Source: Rudanella sp031411995 (GTDB lineage Bacteria; Bacteroidota; Bacteroidia; Cytophagales; Spirosomataceae). Taken from it: 64,000 nt of DNA. Position 1 is the stretch's first letter, and each line of letters begins with the position of its first letter. The notes under the pieces are model-generated. The model worked only from the letters and a program-made list of their open reading frames with translations, made no database searches and was not told the origin of the DNA. The position numbers were made by a program, and so were the translations under genes. Location of the stretch: assembly GCA_031411995.1 (NCBI GenBank), contig JANOCD010000047.1, positions 124,001-188,000 on the forward strand. The letters run 5' to 3'. Shown here one piece after another: positions 1-9,308 of the stretch.

Positions 1-2192
1 CCCCACCGTTTTTTGCGGTGAAACTGCACCGACGCATCTAATCGGTGATAGGGGGCGGCCCGGAAGCTATTGCGTCCGTTGTAGTCGGTCAATTTGGCAC
101 CGCCTGTTTGCAACCCCTTGTCAATGGAATGGTCGGTGGCATCGAATGAAGCCGTGGGCAATGTCAGGGCATTTCCGGTGCCATACACCCAGATACCGGA
201 GAGAATGATTTTAGGCGATAATTGGTAGGTTCCTACCAACGAAACATCATGCCGCCGGTCATAGCGGGCATAAAACGGTTGGCCGCCGTTGAGAGCGGCA
301 AACTGCTGCTGAGTCCAGGAAAGTGTGTAGCCTAACCAGCCCGTTAGTCGGCCTGATGTTCGTTGAAGCAGCACCTCTGAGCCATAAGACCAACTCCGGC
401 CTGATGTTACGTTTTTCTGCCAGTCGAAGGTGCCAACCTCGTCCCCTAAGACCAGAAACGTGGCTCCTTCCTGATAGGCCACAATTTGGCTTATTCGTTT
501 GTAATACCCTTCTACTGTGAGCGTTAAGCCCGATTTTCTGAGTTGTTTGTCAATCCCGATCACCACCTGATCCGATTGCTGGGGTGGAACCCGCTTCGTG
601 GCTGGAACCCAAAGGTCGGTGGGCAGGCCTGCTCCCGTATTTGTCAAAACGTGGATGGGTTGATTCATCCGGGCATAGGAGGCTTTAATGGATAAATCCT
701 CGGTCAGTTTGACCCCTGCCAACAGTCGTGGTTCAATGAAAAATTGGTTCAGTTCGCCGTTTTTGAACTGAACAGCCCGAAACCCAACGGTAGCTGTGAA
801 CCTGGGTGAGGGTTGGAAGATGTCGTTAATATAAACTGCTTTTTCGTTGGTGCTGGCCCGCACCACTTCCTGTTGACTACCTGTTTGCGAATTGAAAGCC
901 GTGTAAGCGCGGGGGCTAAACTGTCGTTGGGCCACAAACAGACCGGCTTTGAGGGTATGGGCGTTATTCAGAAAATAATCCAGATCGGCCCGTAATCCAT
1001 AGTCATTTACTTTGGAGGCATATTCCGACGTGATCAGTTGAGTCCCTTCGGGCCGTTCCCGTTTGGTTTCGTCCGAAAAACCGAACTGATAATGGCTTGC
1101 ATAAATGCTCGTATTCAGGAATAATTTTTGGTTGAAAACATGGTTCCAGCGTAGGGTTCCGGTGGCATTGCCCCAGCTCATACTGTTGGTGTTTGTAGTG
1201 GGTATCCGAACGCCCGTTTGCGTTTTTGTGGCTAAGGCATCCTGTCCGAAATAGCCGCTCAAAAATACTTTGTCGCGTTTGGTGAGGTCGTAGTTTAGTT
1301 TGGCATTCAGGTCATAGAAATAATAACCCGTGCGGGATTTTTTTGATTGAAACGGCTTGGTTAACAGGTCTAAATAGGTTCGTCGGCCCGATACGAGGAA
1401 CGATGATTTTTTGTTCATCGGGCCTTCCAGTGTTAGCCGGGAAGCAATGATGCCAATACCTCCCGTTCCGCTAAACCGTTCGCGGTTGCCCTCTTTCATG
1501 CGGATGTCCAACACCGACGATGCCCGACCGCCATATCGGGCCGGAAACCCGCCTTTGAAAAACTCCATGTTGTTGATGGCATCGTTATTAAAAACGGAAA
1601 AGAATCCGAACAGGTGGTTCGCGTTGTAAACGGGCGCATCATCCAGCAAAATCAAGTTTTGATCGCCCCCCCCACCCCGAACATAAAGAGCCGTTGACCC
1701 TTCGGTGCCTTTCTGTACCCCTGGCAGCAATTGAATAACTTTCAGAATATCTTTCTCGCCCAATAGGGCAGGCAAATTGGCTACCTGCTTGGCATTCAGC
1801 CGGATAGAACTCATTGTGCCTAACCTACTCGTTACATCTGTTTCGCCCGTAACCCTGACTTCCTGCAACTCCCTGGCTTCAGGTTGCAACTCGATGAGTA
1901 GATTAGTCAGTAAATTTTTAGTGGCGTATGATTTACTCAATCTGACATAGCCCATCGACGAAACTACCAGTCTAACCGTATCCGTTGCTGGAATTGACAG
2001 CGAGAAAAAGCCATAGGCATTCGTTATGTTTCCAATGATTCCTTTACTAGTGCTGACTTGTGCACCTACAATCGTTTCCCGGCTTCCTTTTTCAACAACG
2101 AAACCTGACACGGTCAGTTTTTGAGCCTGAGCGGTTGTCACCAATAGAGCATTGCATATCAGGTAATAGAGAAATTTGTAGAGTATTCTCAT
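1..2192 (-). CDS. TonB-dependent receptor with CarboxypepD_reg domain (3' end outside window)
   Basis: Outer-membrane active-transport receptor, powered by TonB; the substrate cannot be read from sequence. The frame stays open from an ATG at 2192 to the window edge, about 730 residues. It begins with a signal peptide ending near TAQAQ, then a carboxypeptidase-regulatory-like beta-sandwich (about residues 25-110). A plug domain follows, with the stretch VIQLLPGVQKG and then YVRGGGGDQNLILLDDAPVYN, typical of Bacteroidota receptors. The last visible residues (APYHRLDASVQF) resemble the late barrel strands, so only a short C-terminus is missing. It lies 65 bp downstream of the GH16 gene on the same strand; a glycan substrate is possible but no SusD-like gene is visible. 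Confidence 0.9.
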   Translation of the reverse strand, partial: MRILYKFLYYLICNALLVTTAQAQKLTVSGFVVEKGSRETIVGAQVSTSKGIIGNITNAYGFFSLSIPATDTVRLVVSSMGYVRLSKSYATKNLLTNLLIELQPEARELQEVRVTGETDVTSRLGTMSSIRLNAKQVANLPALLGEKDILKVIQLLPGVQKGTEGSTALYVRGGGGDQNLILLDDAPVYNANHLFGFFSVFNNDAINNMEFFKGGFPARYGGRASSVLDIRMKEGNRERFSGTGGIGIIASRLTLEGPMNKKSSFLVSGRRTYLDLLTKPFQSKKSRTGYYFYDLNAKLNYDLTKRDKVFLSGYFGQDALATKTQTGVRIPTTNTNSMSWGNATGTLRWNHVFNQKLFLNTSIYASHYQFGFSDETKRERPEGTQLITSEYASKVNDYGLRADLDYFLNNAHTLKAGLFVAQRQFSPRAYTAFNSQTGSQQEVVRASTNEKAVYINDIFQPSPRFTATVGFRAVQFKNGELNQFFIEPRLLAGVKLTEDLSIKASYARMNQPIHVLTNTGAGLPTDLWVPATKRVPPQQSDQVVIGIDKQLRKSGLTLTVEGYYKRISQIVAYQEGATFLVLGDEVGTFDWQKNVTSGRSWSYGSEVLLQRTSGRLTGWLGYTLSWTQQQFAALNGGQPFYARYDRRHDVSLVGTYQLSPKIILSGIWVYGTGNALTLPTASFDATDHSIDKGLQTGGAKLTDYNGRNSFRAAPYHRLDASVQFHRKKRW

Positions 2193-2257
2193 AACGTTGG
2201 GGGACAGTTAGGAGAATGAGTCTAAAATAAGCCTCTCGGTTGGAATGCTCAGTAACT

Positions 2258-3106
2258 TTATTTCTTCTGATACACCCGCACATAATCGACCTCAAAGCGA
2301 TTGGGGAAGGGCGTGGCCGACGGGTCGCCACCCTGATTGCCCCCGATGGCCAGATTTAATAACAGATAATGCGGTTTGCGGAACGGGTTCACGCCCGTTC
2401 CGTCTTTGTTTATCGTCTCAGTCAGGGCCACCCGGCTCAGGAGTTGGTCGTCAACGTAGAGTGAAATAGCAGTTTCGTCCCAATCCATGCGCCACACGTG
2501 AAATTTGCTCGACCAGTTTGGGTCGTTGAAGGAGGCAATGCCTTTTTTGGTAGTACGCCATTCGGCTTTGAACCGGGTTGCGGTTCCCCAGGCTACATTG
2601 GCGAGGAGTGAATCCCGGTAGAACTCCATAATGTCGATTTCGCCGTTGGCGGGCCACTCGCCGGTTGTGCCGAGGGTCCAGAAGGCGGGCCACAAACCCG
2701 CCCGCGTGTCAATTCGTCCGCGCATCTCGAATCGCCCATATTGCCAACTATGCAACCCACGGGTAATCAGGCTCGATGCAGTGTAGTTGATACTGGGGCG
2801 GCTGGTTTTCCAGTTCGTGCTACCCGGCTGGTACGTTGGATTTGGTTTCTGCTCCCTGCGCCCTTCAATCACGAGCATCCCGTTTTTACATTGCGCATTG
2901 TCGGGCTGATACCATTGCAACTCGTTGTTGCGGGCGAACCCCGACTCAAACCGCCAGTTTTTGGGGTCGGGAGGGCCGTCGGTATTAAACTCGTCTGCCC
3001 AAACCAATTGCCAGCGATCAGTCGGCTGGGTTTGGACGGACTGACTAACGCCCGTTGTTGACAATAGGGCTAAGGGCATGAAAAACAGGTAGGCTATCCG
3101 CATCAT
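2258..3106 (-). CDS. Glycoside hydrolase family 16 (beta-glucanase/laminarinase type)
   Basis: Secreted endo-acting glycosidase of the GH16 jelly-roll family, which cleaves beta-1,3 or beta-1,3-1,4 glucans or related polysaccharides by a retaining mechanism. The 282-residue protein has an N-terminal signal peptide (ends near TTGVSQS). It carries the family signature EIDIMEF with nucleophile Glu156, helper Asp158 and acid/base Glu161. The flanking GRFEMRGRID and GLWPAFWTLG segments are also typical. Length fits a single catalytic domain without a carbohydrate-binding module. It starts 16 bp downstream of the efflux adaptor and is followed by a TonB receptor, all on one strand. Exact glucan specificity is not resolvable here. 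Confidence 0.92.
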   Translation of the reverse strand: MMRIAYLFFMPLALLSTTGVSQSVQTQPTDRWQLVWADEFNTDGPPDPKNWRFESGFARNNELQWYQPDNAQCKNGMLVIEGRREQKPNPTYQPGSTNWKTSRPSINYTASSLITRGLHSWQYGRFEMRGRIDTRAGLWPAFWTLGTTGEWPANGEIDIMEFYRDSLLANVAWGTATRFKAEWRTTKKGIASFNDPNWSSKFHVWRMDWDETAISLYVDDQLLSRVALTETINKDGTGVNPFRKPHYLLLNLAIGGNQGGDPSATPFPNRFEVDYVRVYQKK

Positions 3107-3122
3107 TTATACCAGTTTGTAA

Positions 3123-4337
3123 TTATTCCTCTTCCTCGCCCCCGCCTTTCCACTGCGACAACAACGAGTAAGCTCCCCGCACTACAACGGGCGTTTGGGC
3201 CACCGAAAAACCGTTGGGCAGCACCACTGCCGAAAAGCCGTTTTGGGTAACGCCCCGGCGCACCGGAATGGCTTTGTAGGGTGTATTTGCCTGCTGATTA
3301 GCTTGTTGCACAAAAATATAATCGGTTCCTTCCGAGGCTACAATGGCTCCTTCGGGGAGGGCCGGGGTTTGGCTATTGCCCAGTTCCAGGGTGGCTTGCA
3401 ACGAAGCATTGGGCCGAAGCAACCGAGTACCACCGGCATTCTCGAACCGGGCCAACACCCGCACGGAGCGGTCGTTTTCAACGGTTCGGTTAATGAGATG
3501 GACCCGGGCAAAGTGCTCTTGTCCCTGTCCCCCGGATGGCCGTACCCCGGCAATTCGCACGCGAACCCGTTGCCCTTCGCGAATGCTATTCAAATCTTTT
3601 TCAAATACAGTTAGCTCAGCATAAAGCCCCTCTGTGCCAATGAGCTGAGCAATTACATCGGCAGGTTGTACATACTGGCCGAGGTTTGTTGGCACGTCGG
3701 TGATGATCCCGTTGATGGGCGAGGTAACGGCATAAGTGCTGACAAACTGCCCCTTCACGGCCTGTTCGGGGGAGAGGCCCACCCGCCGGATGCGCTGGGC
3801 CAACGCACTCAGGCGAGCACGGGTCACGTTGAGGTCGGCGGAGGTTTGCTGGAACACTTTCAGGGTGCCAACGTTCTCACGGCTAAGTTCCTGTTGGCGT
3901 GCATAGTCGGTTTCGAGGTAGGTGAGCCGGGCGCGGTTTTCGGCGTAATCCTGTTGCACCTGGATCAGATCGGGGTTTTCTATACGGGCCAACACCTGCC
4001 CTTTCCGCACCGCCTGACCGGGCAACAGGGCCACCTGCCGCACAAAACCACCCTGCAACGCCGAAATCGTGACCCGGTTTTGCGCCCCGGCCATCACCCG
4101 CCCGTTCACCAGCAGGGTCTGGCTCAGGTTGCGGTATTCCACCCGCCCGGTCTGAATTTCAGCCAGCCGAACCTGATCGGGTGTCAGCACAACCTCATCG
4201 GATGGTGCTGCTGCGGAGTCCGGTTGGGCCTCAGCAACGGTTGTCGAGGTTGGCGCGGTGGTTGCGTCGGTGGTTTGGGCTTGCTTTTGGCAGGAGAGGA
4301 AAGACAAGAGTAAAAGCGAAAAAACGAGTCGGTTCAT
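3123..4337 (-). CDS. Efflux RND transporter periplasmic adaptor (CusB/CzcB-like lipoprotein)
   Basis: Membrane-fusion protein that links an inner-membrane RND pump to an outer-membrane channel in metal or drug efflux. The 404-residue protein starts with a lipoprotein signal (lipobox FLSC, acylated Cys16), then a low-complexity Thr/Ala linker. Next come a barrel-sandwich (biotinyl-lipoyl-like) half around GQAVRKGQVLARIENPDL and a helical hairpin. The second lipoyl half (VTSPINGIITDVPTNLGQYV) and beta-barrel domains follow. It sits 11 bp downstream of the fused RND-TolC gene, so the two genes supply all three parts of the pump. A short acidic tail (GGGEEEE) ends the protein. Cu/Ag versus Zn/Co/Cd specificity is uncertain. 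Confidence 0.93.
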   Translation of the reverse strand: MNRLVFSLLLLSFLSCQKQAQTTDATTAPTSTTVAEAQPDSAAAPSDEVVLTPDQVRLAEIQTGRVEYRNLSQTLLVNGRVMAGAQNRVTISALQGGFVRQVALLPGQAVRKGQVLARIENPDLIQVQQDYAENRARLTYLETDYARQQELSRENVGTLKVFQQTSADLNVTRARLSALAQRIRRVGLSPEQAVKGQFVSTYAVTSPINGIITDVPTNLGQYVQPADVIAQLIGTEGLYAELTVFEKDLNSIREGQRVRVRIAGVRPSGGQGQEHFARVHLINRTVENDRSVRVLARFENAGGTRLLRPNASLQATLELGNSQTPALPEGAIVASEGTDYIFVQQANQQANTPYKAIPVRRGVTQNGFSAVVLPNGFSVAQTPVVVRGAYSLLSQWKGGGEEEE

Positions 4338-4348
4338 TTGATAGTGAG

Positions 4349-7300
4349 TTACAACCCCAACACCCGTTCCAGCACAATCACGGCCTGATTATAGCCGTTG
4401 ATGGTATCAAGATACGTCAATCGGGATTGGTAGGATCGGGTTAGGGCTTGGGAATATTCAACGTAGCCGATTTCGCCGGCGCGGTAGGCTTTTCGGGCAC
4501 CCTCGGCCAATTGTCGGGCTACGGGTAAGCCCGTTTGGTCATAATAATCGAGGCTGCTTTGTTGCTTGCGGATTTCGCCAATAGCGGCTGTCAGATTGCC
4601 CTGTGCGGTTCGGCGATTAAATGTCAGGGTGGCAGTGGCCAACTGCTGCCCCAACCGGGCCGACTCAACGCGGGCGCGTTGGGCCTTCTGAAACACAGGT
4701 ATCGAAACGCCTGCCTGAACACCCTGAAACCGTTTCCCGGCTCCATAAACCCGTTCCTGACCGTTGTCTAAAGTTTGCGGCCCAATGAGCGACTGATTAA
4801 AATAACCCACCGAAATATCGGGGCGAAGGCGGGCCTGCTCCACGGCAATCTGGGTTTGGGCAATGTCAGTTTGTTGTTGTAACAGGGTTAGTGTTGGGTT
4901 CTGTGCCAATGCCGAATCCGAAAGAACTGGCATCGCCCGGCGACTCAGTTGATTGTCGGGCAAGGCTAATGGGTTGGTGGTGTTGAGCAGCGTTTGCAGG
5001 TTACTGATGGCGATGGTGCGGTCGGCCTGGGTGAGCGCGAGTTGGTTGCGGAGTTCGCCGAGCAGGTTGTCGGCGGTGGCCACTTCGAGCGCCGTTCCCT
5101 CGCCGGTGCGTCGGCGCACATCGGTGGCCCGGCGAAATTCAACGAGCAAACTATCCTGTTGCTGAAGCAGTTTCTGTCGTTCGTTCAGGTAAGCGAGTGC
5201 ATAATAAACTGATTTTACCTGGGCGCGGAGGTCATTTTGGGTCACTCGCGCCGACAGTTCACTGCCCCGAATGCTGGCATCGGCCAAACGCTCCAAACCG
5301 CTGTTGAGTTTGCCATTCGGAAGGGTCTGCGAAATGGTCAGGTTATTGTCCCATCGGTAGGTGTTGTATTGCCCGCTTAACACCGAAATATCCGTTCTTG
5401 GAACGCTTCTTGCCGCCGTTCGCCCGGCCCGTTGAATGGCAATATTGAGGTTGCTAACCTGGGCCGACCCATTGTTTTGCAACGCCTGATCGAGCGCATT
5501 TTGCAAACTCAGCGATGATTGTGCCGAAGCCGTTCCACCGAAAAATAGAAACTGCAACAGGCTGGCAACCAGCGTTCCCGCTTTTGAAAACGATTTTTTT
5601 CGGCGACCAAGACCGGTCTGTTCCCACCAGTAAAAACAGGGTAGCACCAGCAACGTAAGCAGCGTGGCCGAAATCAGCCCGCCAATTACGACCGTGGCCA
5701 GGGGTTTCTGCACCTCGGCCCCCGCCGAGTTCGACAGGGCCATGGGCAGAAAGCCCATTGAGGCCACCAACGCCGTCATTAGCACGGGCCGGAGTCGGGT
5801 AGCGGTTCCTCGTAAAATCACGTCGCGCAGGTTGTGGTTGCCCTCCTGTTGCAGGTGGTTGAACTCGCCAATGAGCACAATTCCGTTCAAAACCGACACC
5901 CCGAACAAGGCAATAAACCCAACACCCGCCGAAATACTGAACGGCATATCGCGAATCCATAAGGCCAGAATACCGCCGATGGCCGCCAGTGGAATAGCCG
6001 TGAAAATGAGGATGGCTTGGCGCAGCGAGTGGAACGTAAAAAAGAGCAGTAAAAAGATCAATCCTAAGGCCACCGGAACCGCCACGGTCAATCGTTTTTT
6101 GGCTTCTTCGAGGTTCTGAAATTGCCCGCCATACGTGGTGTAATAGCCTGCCGGGAGTTTGACCTGCTCAGTAAGTTTGCCTTTCAGCTCATTCACCACC
6201 GACTCGACATCGCGACCCCTCACGTTGAACGCCACCGTGATTCGGCGTTGGGCATTTTCGCGCTGAATCTGGTTCACGCTGTTCTCGAATTTTACCTCGG
6301 CAATCTGCCCCAATGGAACCTGTTGGCCGTTTTGTCCACTCACCAGCAGATTCTGCACATCGGTAAGTTCCTGCCGGTTTTGCTCCCGAAACCGCACCGA
6401 CAGCCCATAACGACGTTCGCCTTCATAGACCGTTCCGGCTTCGGCCCCGGCGAAAGCTGCCTGAACCGAGCGGTTGGCTTCGTCGATGGACAGGCCAAAC
6501 CGGGCTAGTGCCGCCCGGTCGAAGCGCACCACAATCTGGGGCAAACCCGACACCTGTTCCACATAGAGTTCGGCAGTGCCGGGAACGGTGTTCACCACGC
6601 GGCCAATGCGCCGGGCATAGTCACTCAGCACATTGAGGTCTTCGCCGTAGAGTTTCACGGCCACGTCCTGCTTAATACCCGTCATCAACTCATTGAAACG
6701 CATTTGAATGGGTTGCTGAAAACTGAAGCTAACCCCCGGCAATTTGCTGACTTCGGCCTGCATTTTTTCGGCTAACTCGGCCATTGTCTTCCCCGAAGTC
6801 CATTCGTCCTGATTTTTCAGGATCACCATCATATCGGCAGCTTCAATAGGCATCGGGTCGGTGGGAATCTCGCCCGACCCAATCTTACCGACCACCTGTT
6901 TCACTTCGGGAAACTTGTCCATCAGTATTTTTTCGGCTTTCAGCGTGGCCTGAACCGTTTCTGACAGCGAACTGCCGGGGATTGTGCGGGTGTCCACCGC
7001 GAAATCGCCCTCATCCAATTCGGGCAAAAACTCGCCCCCTAAACTCGAAAACAGCCCCAACGACCCCGCAAATGCCAGCACCGACGCACCCACCACCACG
7101 CCCCGGTGGGCCAGCGTCCAGCGAATGGCCGGGTTATAAAGCCGCTGAAAAAACGTCATGATCTGGTCCGAAATCGTGCGGTGTCCTTCTGGTAATGGCT
7201 TCTTGCTCAACAACAAAGCCGACATCATCGGCACATAAGTCAGCGACAGAATAAACGCCCCGGCAATGGCAAAAATCACGGTTTCGGCCATGGGTCGGAA

Positions 7301-8785
7301 CATCTTGCCCTCCACGCCCACCAACGCCAGAATGGGCAGATAGACAATCAAAATAATCAACTCCCCAAAGGCAGCCGTTGAACGAATTCGACTGGCAGCA
7401 AGGGCCACTTCGGAATCCATCTCCTCTTGCGAAAGAGTGAAAGAGTGAAAGAGTGAAAGAGCGGAAGTATCACCCGTCAGGGATTCTTTCACTCTTTCAC
7501 TCTTTCGCTCTTTCACTCTTTGTGAAAGATGGTGCAACGTTGCTTCCACAATAATCACGGCACCGTCGACGATGAGGCCGAAGTCGATGGCACCGAGGCT
7601 CATGAGGTTGCCCGACACGCCGAACAGGTTCATCATGGACACGGCAAACAACATGGCCAACGGAATTACCGAAGCCACCACCACGCCCGCCCGCCAGTTA
7701 CCGAGGAGCAATACCAGCACAAAAATCACGATTAGTGCGCCTTCGATCAGGTTGCGGGTAACAGTGCTGATGGCCCGGTTCACGAGGTCGGTGCGATCCA
7801 GAAAGGCCACAATTTCGGTGCCTTCGGGCAACGATTTCTCGATTTGGGCGATGCGTTCTTTCACATTGCCAATCACCTCCGACGAGTTGGCCCCTTTAAG
7901 CATCATCACCACCGCGCCCACCACCTCTTCTTCGCCATTGCGGGTTACGGCCCCGTAGCGCACGGCATGGCCAATCTGCACCTCGGCCACATCGCGCACC
8001 AGTACGGGCACCCCTCCATCTGTCTGGTGAATAACCACACTGCGAATGTCTTCCAAACTACCCAGAAGTCCCTCAGTACGAATAAAATAGGCATTGGGTC
8101 GGCGGTCAATGTAGGCACCGCCCGCGTTTTGGTTGTTGCGGTCAAGGGCTGTGAACAGATCAGTCATGGTAACGCCCGCCGAGGACAGCCGGGCCGGGTC
8201 AACGGCCACTTCATATTGTTTCAGGTAGCCGCCAAACGTGCTCACATCGGCCACGCCGGGGGTGCCGAGTAGTTGCCGCCGGACAATCCAGTCTTGAATG
8301 GAGCGGAGTTCGCTGGGGGTGTAGCGTTTTTCGTAGCCCTTTTTGGGCTGCACCACATACTGATAAATCTCGCCCAAACCCGTGGTGACAGGCGCCAGTT
8401 CGGGGTCGCCAGCCGAAGCCGGGATCTGTGCCCGCGCCTGCGCAAGTCGCTCGAACACCTGCTGACGCGCCCAATACACGTCGATGTCTTCTTTAAAAAC
8501 AATGGTGATCACCGACAGTCCGAACCGCGAAAACGACCGCATTTCGACCACGTCGGGCAGGGTTGCCATTGTCTGTTCGACCGGAAATGTGAGCAGCCGC
8601 TCCACGTCGGGGGCTGATAATGAGGGGCTTCGGGTGATTACCTGAACCTGATTGTTGGTAATATCGGGCAGCGCGTCGATGGGGAGTTGAGTGAGCGAAT
8701 AGCCTCCCCAGATTGTTAGCGCGATGGCAAACAGCCCGATAATGAGTTTGTTATGAATTGAAAATCGAATGATACGATCAAGCAT
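4349..8785 (-). CDS. CusA/CzcA-family RND metal efflux pump fused to a TolC-family outer-membrane channel
   Basis: This 1478-residue protein joins two normally separate proteins. Residues 1 to about 1035 are a heavy-metal RND permease: N-terminal TM, GGYSLTQLPIDALPDITNNQVQV, two periplasmic loops and 12 predicted TMs. The last TM region reads LLTLLVLPCFYWWE. A hydrophobic, signal-peptide-like stretch (about 1045-1068, ending TASAQ) leads into a TolC/OEP domain of about 410 residues with long coiled-coil-forming helices. Such fusions are known in Bacteroidota. In the cytoplasmic loop after EATLHHLSQ the gene carries an in-frame insertion encoded by an octamer repeat (7431-7522). It is the first gene of the run adaptor, GH16, TonB receptor, with a candidate promoter immediately upstream. 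Confidence 0.93.
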   Translation of the reverse strand: MLDRIIRFSIHNKLIIGLFAIALTIWGGYSLTQLPIDALPDITNNQVQVITRSPSLSAPDVERLLTFPVEQTMATLPDVVEMRSFSRFGLSVITIVFKEDIDVYWARQQVFERLAQARAQIPASAGDPELAPVTTGLGEIYQYVVQPKKGYEKRYTPSELRSIQDWIVRRQLLGTPGVADVSTFGGYLKQYEVAVDPARLSSAGVTMTDLFTALDRNNQNAGGAYIDRRPNAYFIRTEGLLGSLEDIRSVVIHQTDGGVPVLVRDVAEVQIGHAVRYGAVTRNGEEEVVGAVVMMLKGANSSEVIGNVKERIAQIEKSLPEGTEIVAFLDRTDLVNRAISTVTRNLIEGALIVIFVLVLLLGNWRAGVVVASVIPLAMLFAVSMMNLFGVSGNLMSLGAIDFGLIVDGAVIIVEATLHHLSQRVKERKSERVKESLTGDTSALSLFHSFTLSQEEMDSEVALAASRIRSTAAFGELIILIVYLPILALVGVEGKMFRPMAETVIFAIAGAFILSLTYVPMMSALLLSKKPLPEGHRTISDQIMTFFQRLYNPAIRWTLAHRGVVVGASVLAFAGSLGLFSSLGGEFLPELDEGDFAVDTRTIPGSSLSETVQATLKAEKILMDKFPEVKQVVGKIGSGEIPTDPMPIEAADMMVILKNQDEWTSGKTMAELAEKMQAEVSKLPGVSFSFQQPIQMRFNELMTGIKQDVAVKLYGEDLNVLSDYARRIGRVVNTVPGTAELYVEQVSGLPQIVVRFDRAALARFGLSIDEANRSVQAAFAGAEAGTVYEGERRYGLSVRFREQNRQELTDVQNLLVSGQNGQQVPLGQIAEVKFENSVNQIQRENAQRRITVAFNVRGRDVESVVNELKGKLTEQVKLPAGYYTTYGGQFQNLEEAKKRLTVAVPVALGLIFLLLFFTFHSLRQAILIFTAIPLAAIGGILALWIRDMPFSISAGVGFIALFGVSVLNGIVLIGEFNHLQQEGNHNLRDVILRGTATRLRPVLMTALVASMGFLPMALSNSAGAEVQKPLATVVIGGLISATLLTLLVLPCFYWWEQTGLGRRKKSFSKAGTLVASLLQFLFFGGTASAQSSLSLQNALDQALQNNGSAQVSNLNIAIQRAGRTAARSVPRTDISVLSGQYNTYRWDNNLTISQTLPNGKLNSGLERLADASIRGSELSARVTQNDLRAQVKSVYYALAYLNERQKLLQQQDSLLVEFRRATDVRRRTGEGTALEVATADNLLGELRNQLALTQADRTIAISNLQTLLNTTNPLALPDNQLSRRAMPVLSDSALAQNPTLTLLQQQTDIAQTQIAVEQARLRPDISVGYFNQSLIGPQTLDNGQERVYGAGKRFQGVQAGVSIPVFQKAQRARVESARLGQQLATATLTFNRRTAQGNLTAAIGEIRKQQSSLDYYDQTGLPVARQLAEGARKAYRAGEIGYVEYSQALTRSYQSRLTYLDTINGYNQAVIVLERVLGL
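7431..7522. repeat. Inverted arrays of the octamer GAAAGAGT inside the RND-TolC gene
   Basis: Four head-to-tail copies of GAAAGAGT/C (7431-7462) face, across a 20-28 bp spacer, about five copies of the complementary unit ACTCTTTC (about 7483-7522). Together they can form a long hairpin. On the minus strand the element is read in frame as a Ser/Glu/Lys- and Phe/Ser-rich peptide of about 30 residues in a cytoplasmic loop of the pump. Simple-repeat insertions of this type are not part of the RND family. Confidence 0.9.
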
Positions 8786-8790
8786 AAAGG

Positions 8791-8798
8791 CAAAAATA
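8791..8798 (-). promoter_or_regulatory. Candidate -7 box of the RND-TolC gene
   Basis: The minus strand reads TATTTTTG here, a full match to the Bacteroidota sigma-factor -7 consensus TAnnTTTG. It ends only 5 nt before the ATG at 8785, so transcription would start at or very near the start codon. A -33 TTG lies about 15 nt upstream, which is rather close. Confidence 0.45.
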
Positions 8799-8885
8799 CA
8801 TCCTCAAATTATGCAACTGGCAGGTATTAATCATTTAGACCCAATCTAAATTATTGGCGTTGGTTGCATATACAACTTCGGTCTT

Positions 8886-8893
8886 TATATTTG
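8886..8893 (+). promoter_or_regulatory. Candidate promoter (-7 box TATATTTG) of the MarR operon
   Basis: TATATTTG matches TAnnTTTG completely and has a GTTG at 8863-8866, giving a 19-nt spacer, within the usual 17-23 nt. It ends 4 nt before the GTG used as start of the MarR gene, so the transcript would be nearly leaderless. It lies back to back with the promoter of the efflux gene. Confidence 0.5.
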
Positions 8894-8897
8894 CTCC

Positions 8898-9302
8898 GTG
8901 GAACCAGAAAATTACTGCATAGCGGGTCGGTTGCGGATGCTGTCGCGGATGGTAACGGTGCTGTATAACGATGCCTTCGCTGGGGAAGGGGTTACGTTTG
9001 CTCAAGCAGCCTTGTTGATGCACATTTTTGCCCAGCCCGGCATCCGGCAGGTGGCCTTATCGAAGCGATTTCAGATCGAAAAGTCGGCTATGAGCCGCGA
9101 TATTCAGTTGATGCAGCGCAACGGCTGGCTCAACGCAGCGATTCGCGACGGGCTGCACCTGACCGAAGCGGGCACCATGACTGCCAAACGATGCCACAAA
9201 ATCTGGAAACAACTAAACCAAACCATCCACGAAGAGCTTGGTCATGAGGCTGTTACAGGACTCAGTCAGTTTTCCAAACAAATGATGAACCTGAAAAAAT
9301 AA
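8898..9302 (+). CDS. MarR-family winged-helix transcriptional regulator
   Basis: Dimeric DNA-binding regulator of the MarR type, 134 residues. Visible features are an N-terminal dimerisation helix (GRLRMLSRMVTVLYNDAF), the helix-turn-helix region LLMHIFAQPGIRQVALSKRFQIEKSAMSRD with the recognition helix KSAMSRDIQLM, the wing (IRDGLHLTEAG) and a C-terminal helix. The start is a GTG; no in-frame ATG lies upstream, and the alternative ATG at 8937 would remove part of the first helix. It opens a same-strand operon of four further genes and is divergent from the metal-efflux gene. It could regulate either side; the ligand is unknown. Confidence 0.85.
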   Translation: MEPENYCIAGRLRMLSRMVTVLYNDAFAGEGVTFAQAALLMHIFAQPGIRQVALSKRFQIEKSAMSRDIQLMQRNGWLNAAIRDGLHLTEAGTMTAKRCHKIWKQLNQTIHEELGHEAVTGLSQFSKQMMNLKK

Positions 9303-9308
9303 ACCACT

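Noticed and set aside
5454..8502. Several long open frames antisense or out of frame to the RND-TolC gene
   Set aside because: They are shadows of a GC-rich coding region, with no start context or family motifs; the main frame has full motifs.
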